A DNA stretch of 64,000 nucleotides from Deltaproteobacteria bacterium (GTDB lineage: Bacteria; Myxococcota_A; Polyangia; Polyangiales; Polyangiaceae), in contig QJWJ01000133.1 in NCBI GenBank assembly GCA_003235365.1, positions 57,065 to 121,064 on the forward strand, written 5' to 3'. The notes beneath the pieces were generated by a model that saw nothing but the letters and a program-made list of their open reading frames with translations, was not told where the DNA came from and ran no database searches. Position 1 is the first letter of the stretch. Each line of letters begins with the position of its first letter. Of this stretch, positions 27,520 through 35,648 are shown one piece after another. The translations under genes and the position numbers were made by a program.

Positions 27520-28644
27520 CTACCGTCCGCTCTGTAGCAGGACGTCGACGTGCCGTGCGCTCAGCTCGCTCGTCTCGGGGTGGAGCACTCGGCAGCGTCG
27601 AGCGACGACGAACAGCTCACGCACGTTCTGGTGCCAGGGATGGGTGCACAGCCGTTCTGCAGCGCCGGCAGATAACCGCGAAACGTGGTCACCGCCCGAC
27701 TCCATTGCGTGGCGAAACAATCGTACGATCTCCTCGCGCCTTCCGCGGAGCGGAAGCAATTGGACCGTAAAGCCATTCAGGCGCGCCATCAGATCGGACC
27801 GAAAGCATCCCTCGCCCACGAGCAAGGCCAGCGGTCGCTGAGCTGCGGACACAATCCGCACGTCTACCTCGCGCGCCTGGACCGCGCCCAAGGGAGTGAC
27901 CCTACGTTCTTCCACGGCGCGCAAGATCTTGGCCTGCTGCGCGAGGCTCAACTCGACGAGCTCGTCGAGAAACAACGTACCGCGATCTGCTGAAACGAAG
28001 TACCCATCCGACGCTCGAATAGCGCCCGTGAACGCGCCGCGTGTGTGTCCAAAGAGGCTCGCTTCAAACAGGTCGGGCGGCAGCGCCGCGCAATTGACGG
28101 CAACGAATCGGCCGCGACGGCCACTGGCGCGATGCAAGGCAGCAGCGACCACTTCCTTACCGGTACCGGTTTCGCCCTCGATGACGACACACAGGTCCCC
28201 GACCGCCAAGCGCTCGATCGTCCGCCACAGTTCGCGAGTGCGGGGGCCGACGACGACTCCGTCGGGACGAACCTCGAAGGGCGAACCGGTTGACGCGTCG
28301 TTCTCGACGCTCTCCACGATCACCCCCACCCAGTCGCCAATACGCACCACGTCGTTGTCGGCGAGTCGAAACTCCACGTGCTGGTGACCATTGCAGCGCA
28401 ACCTGTTTCGAGCGCCTTCGTCTCGCAGGATCAAACCACGGCCCGAAGAAGTGATGGTCGCGTGCCGACGCGAAACGCGATCCCCCGACAGCTGTATCGC
28501 AGCATCGGCGGCGCGCCCAATCATTGCCGTTCCATTCGGTAACACGCTCACGCGCTCCTCGGGGTGAACCCAGACGATGGCTCGGGACCGAGCCGGGTCA
28601 CGGCCGGTGGAGGATGCTCGCGGGCCAGTCCGCGTGATGTCCAT
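27520..28644 (-). CDS. FHA-domain sigma54 activator without a DNA-binding domain
   Basis: 374 residues. The FHA domain (about 25-112) has its phosphothreonine-binding residues, MIGRAADAAIQL and RVSRRHATI. The sigma54 AAA+ domain has Walker A GETGTGKE (157-164), the sigma54-contact loop GAFTGA (203-208) intact, Walker B GTLFLDEL, and a second region with VRELFVVARRC. The protein ends at LLQSGR right after the AAA+ domain, with no Fis-type helix-turn-helix. It would therefore have to activate from solution or through a partner, as known for a few HTH-less activators. It converges with the kinase operon (5 bases between stops) and is paralogous to the activator at 38753-40123. Kinase phosphorylation of an FHA ligand is plausible but unproven. 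Confidence 0.88.
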   Translation of the reverse strand: MDITRTGPRASSTGRDPARSRAIVWVHPEERVSVLPNGTAMIGRAADAAIQLSGDRVSRRHATITSSGRGLILRDEGARNRLRCNGHQHVEFRLADNDVVRIGDWVGVIVESVENDASTGSPFEVRPDGVVVGPRTRELWRTIERLAVGDLCVVIEGETGTGKEVVAAALHRASGRRGRFVAVNCAALPPDLFEASLFGHTRGAFTGAIRASDGYFVSADRGTLFLDELVELSLAQQAKILRAVEERRVTPLGAVQAREVDVRIVSAAQRPLALLVGEGCFRSDLMARLNGFTVQLLPLRGRREEIVRLFRHAMESGGDHVSRLSAGAAERLCTHPWHQNVRELFVVARRCRVLHPETSELSARHVDVLLQSGR

Positions 28645-29022
28645 GGTGACGAGTTCTCCGGTGCGTCCCAGTTTGCCCGGGACAACCGGTTACCCAAGAC
28701 CAGCAGAGAACCTAGACGAAAGGGACGAAGAGATCTGTCCCCAAGGGCTTCGAACGGCGACGTACTCCGTCGTTTGTTCCACTTCGACCAGCGGGAGAAG
28801 ACCGTCTGCCCCGTCGCGAATCGGAGCTGTGGGTGTGGCGTTCTGATCCGGCAATCGGTTGGACGACGCCATCCGTCGGTCCGGACCGCGAGGATGACCA
28901 GCCCCTCAGTCCGCGTGTAGGCATCTGGCGCCACCACCGTACCGATCGGAGCGCTGGTCGAATCCGCCGCAGATCGCTGCAACACTGGCGCTGATCTCGG
29001 AAGTTACCCATACTCGCCGGGC
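28645..29022. other. Divergent intergenic region
   Basis: About 380 bases between the divergently transcribed FHA-sigma54 activator gene and the envelope protein gene at 29023. No gene is supported. The region is less GC-rich in places. No confident -24/-12 (TGGC/TGC) element was found by eye, although a target promoter of the adjacent activator would be expected in such a place. Confidence 0.3.
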
Positions 29023-30282
29023 ATGTCCGGCACGCCGCAACCGACTGAATTCGCGAGTGGATCCGGCCGCCCTTCACGGCCGTTCTCGGCGGCCGCACAG
29101 CGCATCCTCCACGCGCTGTGGGCGGGGACCTCCGCGAAGTTCATCCGCTTGTCGTTCGTAGCGCTGATGGGCGCGCTGTCGACGCATCCGGCCCTTGCCC
29201 AGACACCCTCGAGTAACCCGGATGCCTCTCCGCCACCGGACCACGACCAGCCGGCGCCGGAAGCCAGCGTGTCGACCAGTTCGAACGCTGCCAGCGAACC
29301 GGCAAACGTAAACCCAGAACCTGTCAATGCACCCGCGCCTTTGCCTACCCCGAGTCAGTCGAGCACGCCCCCACCCACGCATCCAAGCCCCGAGGACGTA
29401 GACCCGCGCGATCCCCGCAACGTCCCGACACTCGACGAGGCGCCCTCAGTCGTCGGCGCTTTGATCAGTGACGTCGAACGCATCATCGCCGCGTTCGAGG
29501 ACGAGGGATGGTTCATCGACTCCGAGGCGTACGCGCAGATCGCTCCGGTGCTGTTGGAGTCGGTATGTCGTACCCCGGCCGATCAGCGCTTGGTCGCGCT
29601 ACACATCTTGGAACACGACGCACGGGTCGACCCGGAGCGCCTGTTCCTGCAGAGCGCCGGGGAGTTGACGGACGAGGTCGAGGACGCCTTGTCGGCGCGC
29701 CGTCGCTGGACGGCATTGAAGCTCGCCATGGCACGATCGAACGAGTGCCCGTTCTGGAGCAAGCCTTCAGCCGACTTCACCGGGCGGCAAACGACACGCG
29801 ACAAATGGGCCATCCACGCCGAAGGCGGGGGCCTCGTATCGCTGGGTCGAACCCACGAACGTTACGCGCTGGGCGGTGGCGGCAGTGGGCGACTGCTGAT
29901 CGGGCGCGGTGTTGGCGATGATCTGAGCCTGCTCGTCGGCGCCGAAGTGGGTGGTGGCGCGGATCTGAACCCGCCCGGTGACGATGCACAGTTCACACTG
30001 AAGTACACCGCCGCAGTCCCTCTGATGGTGCGAAGCCGGAGCGTCGCGTGGCACTACGATTTCGAGCTCGCGCCGATCGCCCTACTCGAAGCGGAGAACA
30101 CCAACCTGAGCTGGGGTGCGCGCGGCGGTTTTGCAATTGGCCTCAGCACGCTCCGCGTTCGCGATTTCTTGCCGTGGGCGGGCGCGGCCATCACCCTCGA
30201 GCACTACTTCCCGAGTGGTGGCCGACAATCCAGCCAGGTCCTTCGCGGAGGATTGCGGGTCGGGTTTCGCTGGCTGCCGTGA
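29023..30282 (+). CDS. Envelope protein with Pro-rich linker and C-terminal beta-barrel-like domain
   Basis: 419 residues. A long N-terminal basic/polar lead precedes a hydrophobic signal segment (FIRLSFVALMGALSTHPALAQ). A Pro/Ser/Ala/Asn linker spans about 62-130, then a helical part (VVGALISDVERIIAAFEDEGW and EDALSARRRWTALKLAMARS). The C-terminal 160 residues are beta-rich and amphipathic (WAIHAEGGGLVSLG, GRLLIGRGVGDDLSLLVGAEVGGGA), ending in RGGLRVGFRWLP, a typical last strand of an outer-membrane barrel. It is divergent from the FHA activator. The start may be further in. The function is unknown. Confidence 0.7.
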   Translation: MSGTPQPTEFASGSGRPSRPFSAAAQRILHALWAGTSAKFIRLSFVALMGALSTHPALAQTPSSNPDASPPPDHDQPAPEASVSTSSNAASEPANVNPEPVNAPAPLPTPSQSSTPPPTHPSPEDVDPRDPRNVPTLDEAPSVVGALISDVERIIAAFEDEGWFIDSEAYAQIAPVLLESVCRTPADQRLVALHILEHDARVDPERLFLQSAGELTDEVEDALSARRRWTALKLAMARSNECPFWSKPSADFTGRQTTRDKWAIHAEGGGLVSLGRTHERYALGGGGSGRLLIGRGVGDDLSLLVGAEVGGGADLNPPGDDAQFTLKYTAAVPLMVRSRSVAWHYDFELAPIALLEAENTNLSWGARGGFAIGLSTLRVRDFLPWAGAAITLEHYFPSGGRQSSQVLRGGLRVGFRWLP

Positions 30283-30453
30283 GAGCCGCGTCGACGGAAC
30301 ACTCCTCACGCAACGCGTTTGTCGGCACTCGCGCCCGACGCGTTCCGGTGGAGTCGAAGCCGAATTCGGATTGCGCTCAGGGTAGCCGCGCACTACAGCG
30401 CAACCCATGTACCGCGCTTGCCAACGCGCCTCGTCCAGCCCACGGGAGTCGTC

Positions 30454-31332
30454 ATGACGGACGCCACCGTTCGTATCGGGCTGGTGCAGCAGGCTTGCAC
30501 TGAGCACAAACACGAGAACCTCGAAAACGCCATCGCGGGCGTCCGCGAAGCAGCGTCGCGCGGCGCACGGTTGGTGTGTCTGCAGGAGCTGTTCGCCACC
30601 CCGTACTTCGCTCAAGTTCAGGAGCCGGCCGTGTTCGATTCGGCGGAACCACTGGACGGGCCGACGGCAACGACGATCGCCAAGGTCGCCCGAGAGCTGA
30701 ACGTCACGGTGTTGACGAGCATCTTCGAGACGCGCGGTGCCGGCTTGTATCACAACACGCTGCTCGTGATCGGGCCGAAGGGCGACACGCTGGGCGTCTA
30801 CCGCAAGATGCACATCCCTCAGGACCCGCAGTTCGAGGAGAAGTTCTACTTCGCCCCGGGAGATTTGGGCTTCATGTCCGTCTCCACGCCACACTGTCAA
30901 GTGGGGCCGCTGGTGTGTTGGGACCAGTGGTACCCAGAGGCGGCGCGGTTGACCGCAATGCACGGTGCCCAGGCGCTGTTCTACCCGACCGCGATCGGCT
31001 GGCTCCCCGAAGAGAAGGCGGAGCACGGCGCCGATCAGTTGTCGGCATGGCAGACCATTCAGCGCGCCCACGCCATCGCCAACGGGGTGTTTACCGTTTC
31101 CGTCAACCGCGTCGGAACCGAGCGGTCGGCGGCCGGAAGCATCGAGTTCTGGGGACATTCGTTCGTTTGTTCACCATCGGGCAAACTGTTGGTCGAAGCC
31201 GGCACGGATCCGGAGGTCTTGGTAGCCGAGTGCGACCTGTCCCAGATTGCCGAGACCCGCCGCATCTGGCCGTTCTTCCGCGATCGGCGCATCGACGCCT
31301 ACGGCGATCTGACGAAACGGTGGGCGCGGTGA
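30454..31332 (+). CDS. aguB: N-carbamoylputrescine amidase
   Basis: Nitrilase-superfamily amidase that hydrolyses N-carbamoylputrescine to putrescine, ammonia and CO2 in the cytoplasm. It has 292 residues from the ATG at 30454 (GGGAG upstream). The Glu-Lys-Cys triad is visible: Glu45 in CLQELFATPYF, Lys118 in VYRKMHIPQDP, and Cys155 in LVCWDQWYPE. The QWYPE context and the GWLPEEKAEHG segment are specific for the AguB subfamily. Its stop overlaps the GTG of aguA (GTGA), giving the two-step agmatine-to-putrescine pathway in one operon. Confidence 0.94.
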   Translation: MTDATVRIGLVQQACTEHKHENLENAIAGVREAASRGARLVCLQELFATPYFAQVQEPAVFDSAEPLDGPTATTIAKVARELNVTVLTSIFETRGAGLYHNTLLVIGPKGDTLGVYRKMHIPQDPQFEEKFYFAPGDLGFMSVSTPHCQVGPLVCWDQWYPEAARLTAMHGAQALFYPTAIGWLPEEKAEHGADQLSAWQTIQRAHAIANGVFTVSVNRVGTERSAAGSIEFWGHSFVCSPSGKLLVEAGTDPEVLVAECDLSQIAETRRIWPFFRDRRIDAYGDLTKRWAR

Positions 31333-32516
31333 CGCGTATCGCAGCGCGACTCAACACAGCAAGCGGCAAGCGGACCGCGAAGGGCAATCGAGCGGCTCAA
31401 CGCTCAGCACGCGGTCCCCAATCGGCGACTCCCGTCGCAAAGCTCGACCCAAAACAGACCGCGCCGGCCGCCGCGGGCTTTCGCATGCCTGCGGAATGGG
31501 AGCCACACGCAGCAACCTGGCTGACTTGGCCACGCAGTCGCGATTGGCCGGGGAAGCTCGAGAGCGTGCGCTGGGTTTACTGTGACATCATCAAGCAGCT
31601 ATCACGCGTCGAACGCGTGAGGCTGGTCGTTCACGACGAAGCGACGCAGAAGCGCGCCCACAAATCCCTTCTGCGAGCAGCGGTCGACGTCGATCGCGTG
31701 GACTACTTCGTCGCTCAGACGGACCGCACGTGGGCCCGCGACAACTTGCCGTCCTTCGTCGTGGACGAGGAGCGAACTCGGCTCGGCGCCGTCAAGTGGA
31801 GGTTCAATGGCTGGGCGCGCTACCCCGACCACGTGCTCGACGAACGTGCGGGTCAGCGTGTGGCAAAGGCCGCGGGCTCTCCTGCATGGTTGCCGTCGGT
31901 AAACGGCAAGCGATTCGTGCTCGAAGGCGGCTCAATCGACGTAGATGGCGACGGCACGGTGTTGACGACTCGGCGTTGCTTGCTGGGCAGCCCGTTCACT
32001 CGCAACCCGGGGCTCACCGAAGCGCAGGTCGAGCGCGTATTGACGGACTACTTGGGTGTCAGCCACGTCTTGTGGCTCGAAGACGGCATCGCCGGTGACG
32101 ATACGTCGGGGCACATCGATGACTTCGCTCGTTTCGTCGGGCCGGGCCGAGTGGTCATTGCTCGAGAGCGCAACTCCCGCGACGACAACTACACGCCCCT
32201 CGAGCAGGCACGAGAGGCGCTACTCTCGATGCGAGATGCCCAAGGGCGCCGACTCGACGTCGTCGATCTCCCCATGCCCGAGCCCATCCACTACGACGGC
32301 GAACGGCTTCCGGCAAGCTACGCCAACTTCTACGTCGCCAACGACCTAGTGCTCGTGCCGACGTTCAACGATCCGCAAGACCGTGTCGCGCTGGGCGTCC
32401 TCGGCGAGCTGTTCCCCAACCACGTCGTACGCGGGATCCATGCGGTCGACCTCGTCGTAGGGCTCGGCACCCTGCACTGCAGCACCCAGCAGGAGCCGGC
32501 GGCCACTCGACGGTGA
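31329..32516 (+). CDS. aguA: Agmatine deiminase
   Basis: Converts agmatine to N-carbamoylputrescine and ammonia; the following step is AguB. It has 395 residues if it starts at the GTG overlapping the aguB stop. The first about 50 residues (polar, Ala/Arg/Lys-rich) are not conserved, and the core begins at FRMPAEWEPHAATWLTWPR. Conserved blocks are TWARDNLPSFVV, VLEGGSIDVDGDG, ARFVGPGRVV and the C-terminal GTLHCSTQQEP, in which Cys384 is the nucleophile of the PPAD-type guanidine hydrolase fold. A start nearer to 31485 is possible. The pair makes putrescine from arginine by the plant/Pseudomonas-type route. Confidence 0.93.
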   Translation: MTRIAARLNTASGKRTAKGNRAAQRSARGPQSATPVAKLDPKQTAPAAAGFRMPAEWEPHAATWLTWPRSRDWPGKLESVRWVYCDIIKQLSRVERVRLVVHDEATQKRAHKSLLRAAVDVDRVDYFVAQTDRTWARDNLPSFVVDEERTRLGAVKWRFNGWARYPDHVLDERAGQRVAKAAGSPAWLPSVNGKRFVLEGGSIDVDGDGTVLTTRRCLLGSPFTRNPGLTEAQVERVLTDYLGVSHVLWLEDGIAGDDTSGHIDDFARFVGPGRVVIARERNSRDDNYTPLEQAREALLSMRDAQGRRLDVVDLPMPEPIHYDGERLPASYANFYVANDLVLVPTFNDPQDRVALGVLGELFPNHVVRGIHAVDLVVGLGTLHCSTQQEPAATRR

Positions 32517-32567
32517 AGGCTCCGAAGGGATCTGGACGGCTCTTGGACACAGCGCTACACAGCGCCG

Positions 32568-33179
32568 ATGAAGTTGCTCTTTCTGCCGGGCGCGTCAGGT
32601 AATCGACAATTTTGGGACCCGGTCAAAGCTGAGCTCGATCACTTCGGCGACGCAACAACCCTGGGTTGGCCCGGTTTGGGTGGCGTGCCCGAGGACCCCA
32701 ACGTCACGCACTTCGACCATCTCGTCGATCTCGTTCGACGCGAGTTGCGCGAGCCGGCGCACCTGATCGCTCAGTCGATGGGTACCGTCGTAGCGCTACG
32801 TACCGCGCTCGCCGCCCCACAGTTCGTCGCGAGTCTGGTGCTGGTCGCAACGGCCGGCGGAATCGACGTGCAGCGCCTGGGCGCGACGGACTGGCGCGAC
32901 GGAGCGCCCGCTTGGCATCCCAAGAACGCCCCGCGTTACTTCTTCGACGAAACGAGCGACTTCAGCCGGGAGATCCAGACCATCACGGCTCAAACGCTGC
33001 TGCTGTGTGGCGACGAGGATCCGTTGAGCCCGGTAGCGGTCAGCGAACGACTGTTGACACTTCTACCCAACGCGCGGCTGAGCATCGTCACCGGAGGAGA
33101 TCACGACTTGGCACACGTCCACGCGCACGACGTCGCGGCACGCATCAGCGAACACCTCGAGCGGCTCGCACGACGCTGA
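32568..33179 (+). CDS. Alpha/beta-hydrolase fold protein
   Basis: 203 residues of the small alpha/beta hydrolase type. The nucleophile elbow is AQSMGT with Ser70 (Gly replaced by Ala in the GxSxG pattern). The acid is probably Asp in LLCGDEDPLSP, and the base is His in VTGGDHDLAHVHAHD. The oxyanion segment is LFLPGASGNRQFW. The cap is very short. It has no signal peptide. It follows aguA by 51 bases and may be in the same transcript, but nothing ties it to polyamines. The substrate is unknown. Confidence 0.83.
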   Translation: MKLLFLPGASGNRQFWDPVKAELDHFGDATTLGWPGLGGVPEDPNVTHFDHLVDLVRRELREPAHLIAQSMGTVVALRTALAAPQFVASLVLVATAGGIDVQRLGATDWRDGAPAWHPKNAPRYFFDETSDFSREIQTITAQTLLLCGDEDPLSPVAVSERLLTLLPNARLSIVTGGDHDLAHVHAHDVAARISEHLERLARR

Positions 33180-33206
33180 AACCGCGCAAACCCGATAGTG
33201 CGTCGT

Positions 33207-33809
33207 TCAATCGTTCCATCCGGCGCAATCGAGCAACTCGCCAATCTCGGCCAGACAAGGGATCTCCTCCAGCTCGCGTGGGTCGTCTTCGGGCTCCCCG
33301 CAATACAGAGGCTGTCCAACCATGCATGCGTCGAACTGCCGTTGCTCGTCCTCGCACCCTGGGGACGGGTTCCGACAGTGCCATTCACACTCGGAGAGAT
33401 CAGTATCACACACCTCTGCTTCATGAACGCAGTTGGAGAAGCAAAGCGCGCCTCCGGGGGCGAAACACTCCGCCAATCGAGAGCGCTCGTCGAGACAGAT
33501 TGCTGACGCTTGGCTGACTTCCGTCTCCTCGTGACAATGGAACGATTCGGCTGGCGAAGCCAAGTAGCACTCCTGCAACGAACGCCACTGCTCGCGACAC
33601 TGAGGGCTATCGCGCAGGAAGCCACTCTGTTCGCACCCGCTGACGCACTGTTCTGGGTAGTCTTCGGGACAACCAGCACGCTGCGTGGCGTAGCACCAGT
33701 CGTCGCAAGGCGTTGGGTCGATCGGATACGCGTCGTCACAGGCAAACAGAACACCAGCGACGAACAACGCCAGATTGCACGGGAACCCGGTGTGTCGGTT
33801 TCGCTCCAC
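33207..33809 (-). CDS. Cys-rich lipoprotein
   Basis: 200 residues with 22 Cys. A short signal ends in a lipobox-like FVAGVLFAC, so Cys24 would carry the lipid. The mature part is acidic with regularly spaced Cys (PCDDWCYATQRAGC, CVSGCEQSGF, CFSNCVHEAEVC, CEWHCRNPSPGC), suggesting a compact disulphide-bonded helical-hairpin fold outside the cytoplasm. It has no catalytic motif that I recognise. The start lies one base after the stop of the upstream ferritin-like lipoprotein gene, so the two are translationally coupled and probably form one complex or pathway. Confidence 0.75.
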   Translation of the reverse strand: MERNRHTGFPCNLALFVAGVLFACDDAYPIDPTPCDDWCYATQRAGCPEDYPEQCVSGCEQSGFLRDSPQCREQWRSLQECYLASPAESFHCHEETEVSQASAICLDERSRLAECFAPGGALCFSNCVHEAEVCDTDLSECEWHCRNPSPGCEDEQRQFDACMVGQPLYCGEPEDDPRELEEIPCLAEIGELLDCAGWND

Positions 33810-33810
33810 C

Positions 33811-35511
33811 TCAGACTCCTGCGGTCGCCACCTCGGCGCTCGCCGTCCGATCGCGGTGCGGGTGTACGCCAGGCACCGACGGCTCGAATTTCCGAAGCAA
33901 TGCGGCGAACAGCGGCCTCACCACCTCATCCTTGGCCGCACGCTGCACGCGATTGACATCGACGGCGCCGAGCACCCCATACGCCGCCAAGCGCTCGGCG
34001 TGAGGTGACTCGGGCAGGGCCTCGGATGTTTGCTCGATGGCCTGTTCGAACCGACGTGCAACACGCTGAGACAAGGATTCGACGTGCCTCGTTTCACTGA
34101 GGAGTACCGTTCGCCCCGCGCCGAGCACCCAATGCAAGAAGCGCCAGGCCAACGCCGCATGGCGCGTTTCGTCCTCGGCGATTTCGAGCAGCACCGCGCG
34201 GATCGCGGGATCTCGTGTGAGTTGCGCCGCTTCAAATGCATGAAGGGCGGCGACGGTTTCGCCGACGCATCCCTCGAGGATCACCGAGTCCACTATCGCC
34301 TCGAGCGTTCCATCGTCCAGCGACTGCTGACTGCTCAAACGCCCCGGTCCAAGTGGAGCACCTGCAAAGCGGCGGGCGACTTCGAAGCACCGGCGCGCGT
34401 GCTTCGCTTCGTCGGCCATGGCGGCGTGACTTGCTGCGACGAGCGAGGCGGGTGCGCCCACGCCGAGCAGTTGCATCGAGAACCGGGCAAACGCCGCAAC
34501 GGACGCGTGCTCCGCGAGCCCCATCGCCGTCCACGCATCAGCGAGCAAAGCCCGCACCTCGTCAGGCATGCGTGAATCGCGAACCGGCACTGCCCGTTCG
34601 GTTTCGTCGACATCGGCGCCGCACCACAGCGCGTCTCGAACCCTCGTGGCGACGCGCGGCCTTCCAGCGACGAGAAAGGGACGCCCTGGAACCGGGCAAC
34701 CCTTGAACAGGTCCGCGGTACAGGCGCGAGGCTGATCTGGACTGAGGGAACCGCACAGGGCGTCGTCGGCGCAGTCGTCCGAGCCTCGGCACTGATCTGC
34801 CGGAGTCTGGCAAACGAAGCGCGCACCCCCGCACTCGGTCAACGTCCGCGAACACAAGAGGGGTTCAACGCAGTCCGCATCCGTCGTGCAACCAGCGAAC
34901 TCACAATGCCCCACGGGCGAGCCGCACACACACAGCTGCCCCGGAGCACATTCCGCATCGACGGTGCAGCCATAGGTGCAGAAGGCCGCGTATTGACCCC
35001 AGCCGCAGTACCCATGGGGTTGCTTCACGCAATCCGAGTCGCGCTCGCACTCGCTCATCACCGCCACGCCGAACGCACTGCTCAACGCCGCGAGGCAATC
35101 CTCCAGCGTGGATTTCCCTTCGGCCGCAGCCTGCTCGCACTGGGGTACGTATGGGTTCATCACGACGACATCGCGGGGGAGTTGGGAATGGCAGGCCCGC
35201 TGCGCCACGCGGTGGACCATTCCTCCGTCACACAACTCGAACCCGGTGTCATTGGGAGCGTCCACGGGATAGGTCGTCCCGTTCACACAAGCCAGTGCCT
35301 GGAGGGAGGGTGAAGACGGGTCCGGTTGGTCAGGCATGGTGCCCTCCGCACTCGAATCGTCGGCTCGAGCGCCGCACGCGACGACGAGTGAAGTAATCCC
35401 CAAACCGCCAACGAGACGGACATCCAGTGCGGCGGCCAAGGACGTGAGCAAGCGACGTACGCCCGAATCGCATACGTTCCCATCAACAACGCGCCACCTC
35501 CGGTACATATT
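33811..35511 (-). CDS. Lipoprotein fusing Cys-rich repeats to a ferritin-like di-iron domain
   Basis: 566 residues from the ATG at 35511 (further upstream in-frame codons do not look like a signal). The signal segment LVGGLGITSLVVAC gives a lipobox. An N-terminal Cys-rich region (about 60-290) follows, with repeats of the CDSDxxC/CxxGxxC style (CERDSDCVKQPHGYCGWG, CTTDADCVEPLLC, CRGSDDCADDALC). The C-terminal helical domain (about 325-500) has the four carboxylate and two His ligands of a ferritin-like di-iron centre: LAEHASVAAF, DEAKHARR, ILEGCVGETVAA and EDETRHAALAW. Two ExxH motifs on a four-helix bundle outside the cytoplasm are unusual. Oxidase, hydroxylase or iron-storage roles are all possible. 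It is divergent from a TonB receptor. Confidence 0.82.
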   Translation of the reverse strand, partial: NMYRRWRVVDGNVCDSGVRRLLTSLAAALDVRLVGGLGITSLVVACGARADDSSAEGTMPDQPDPSSPSLQALACVNGTTYPVDAPNDTGFELCDGGMVHRVAQRACHSQLPRDVVVMNPYVPQCEQAAAEGKSTLEDCLAALSSAFGVAVMSECERDSDCVKQPHGYCGWGQYAAFCTYGCTVDAECAPGQLCVCGSPVGHCEFAGCTTDADCVEPLLCSRTLTECGGARFVCQTPADQCRGSDDCADDALCGSLSPDQPRACTADLFKGCPVPGRPFLVAGRPRVATRVRDALWCGADVDETERAVPVRDSRMPDEVRALLADAWTAMGLAEHASVAAFARFSMQLLGVGAPASLVAASHAAMADEAKHARRCFEVARRFAGAPLGPGRLSSQQSLDDGTLEAIVDSVILEGCVGETVAALHAFEAAQLTRDPAIRAVLLEIAEDETRHAALAWRFLHWVLGAGRTVLLSETRHVESLSQRVARRFEQAIEQTSEALPESPHAERLAAYGVLGAVDVNRVQRAAKDEVVRPLFAALLRKFEPSVPGVHPHRDRTASAEVATAGV

Positions 35512-35648
35512 CCCTGAGCATGCTCCAGTCGATCGACGCGCGCAAGACCGTGCCGCTCCCACTCCACGGGAGCAACAGACTGAAGCGTCACCTCGGAGGG
35601 CAGCTTGCGCACCCCTCGTCGCCATGAGATACGGCGTGTGTGCTGGCG

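Noticed and set aside
28645..29022. Sigma54 (-24/-12) promoter next to the FHA activator
   Set aside because: No TGGC-N7/8-TGC match that I could defend; a matrix scan would be needed.
30576..31328. Upstream extension of aguA through aguB
   Set aside because: Shadow frame of aguB; the GTGA overlap gives the natural start.
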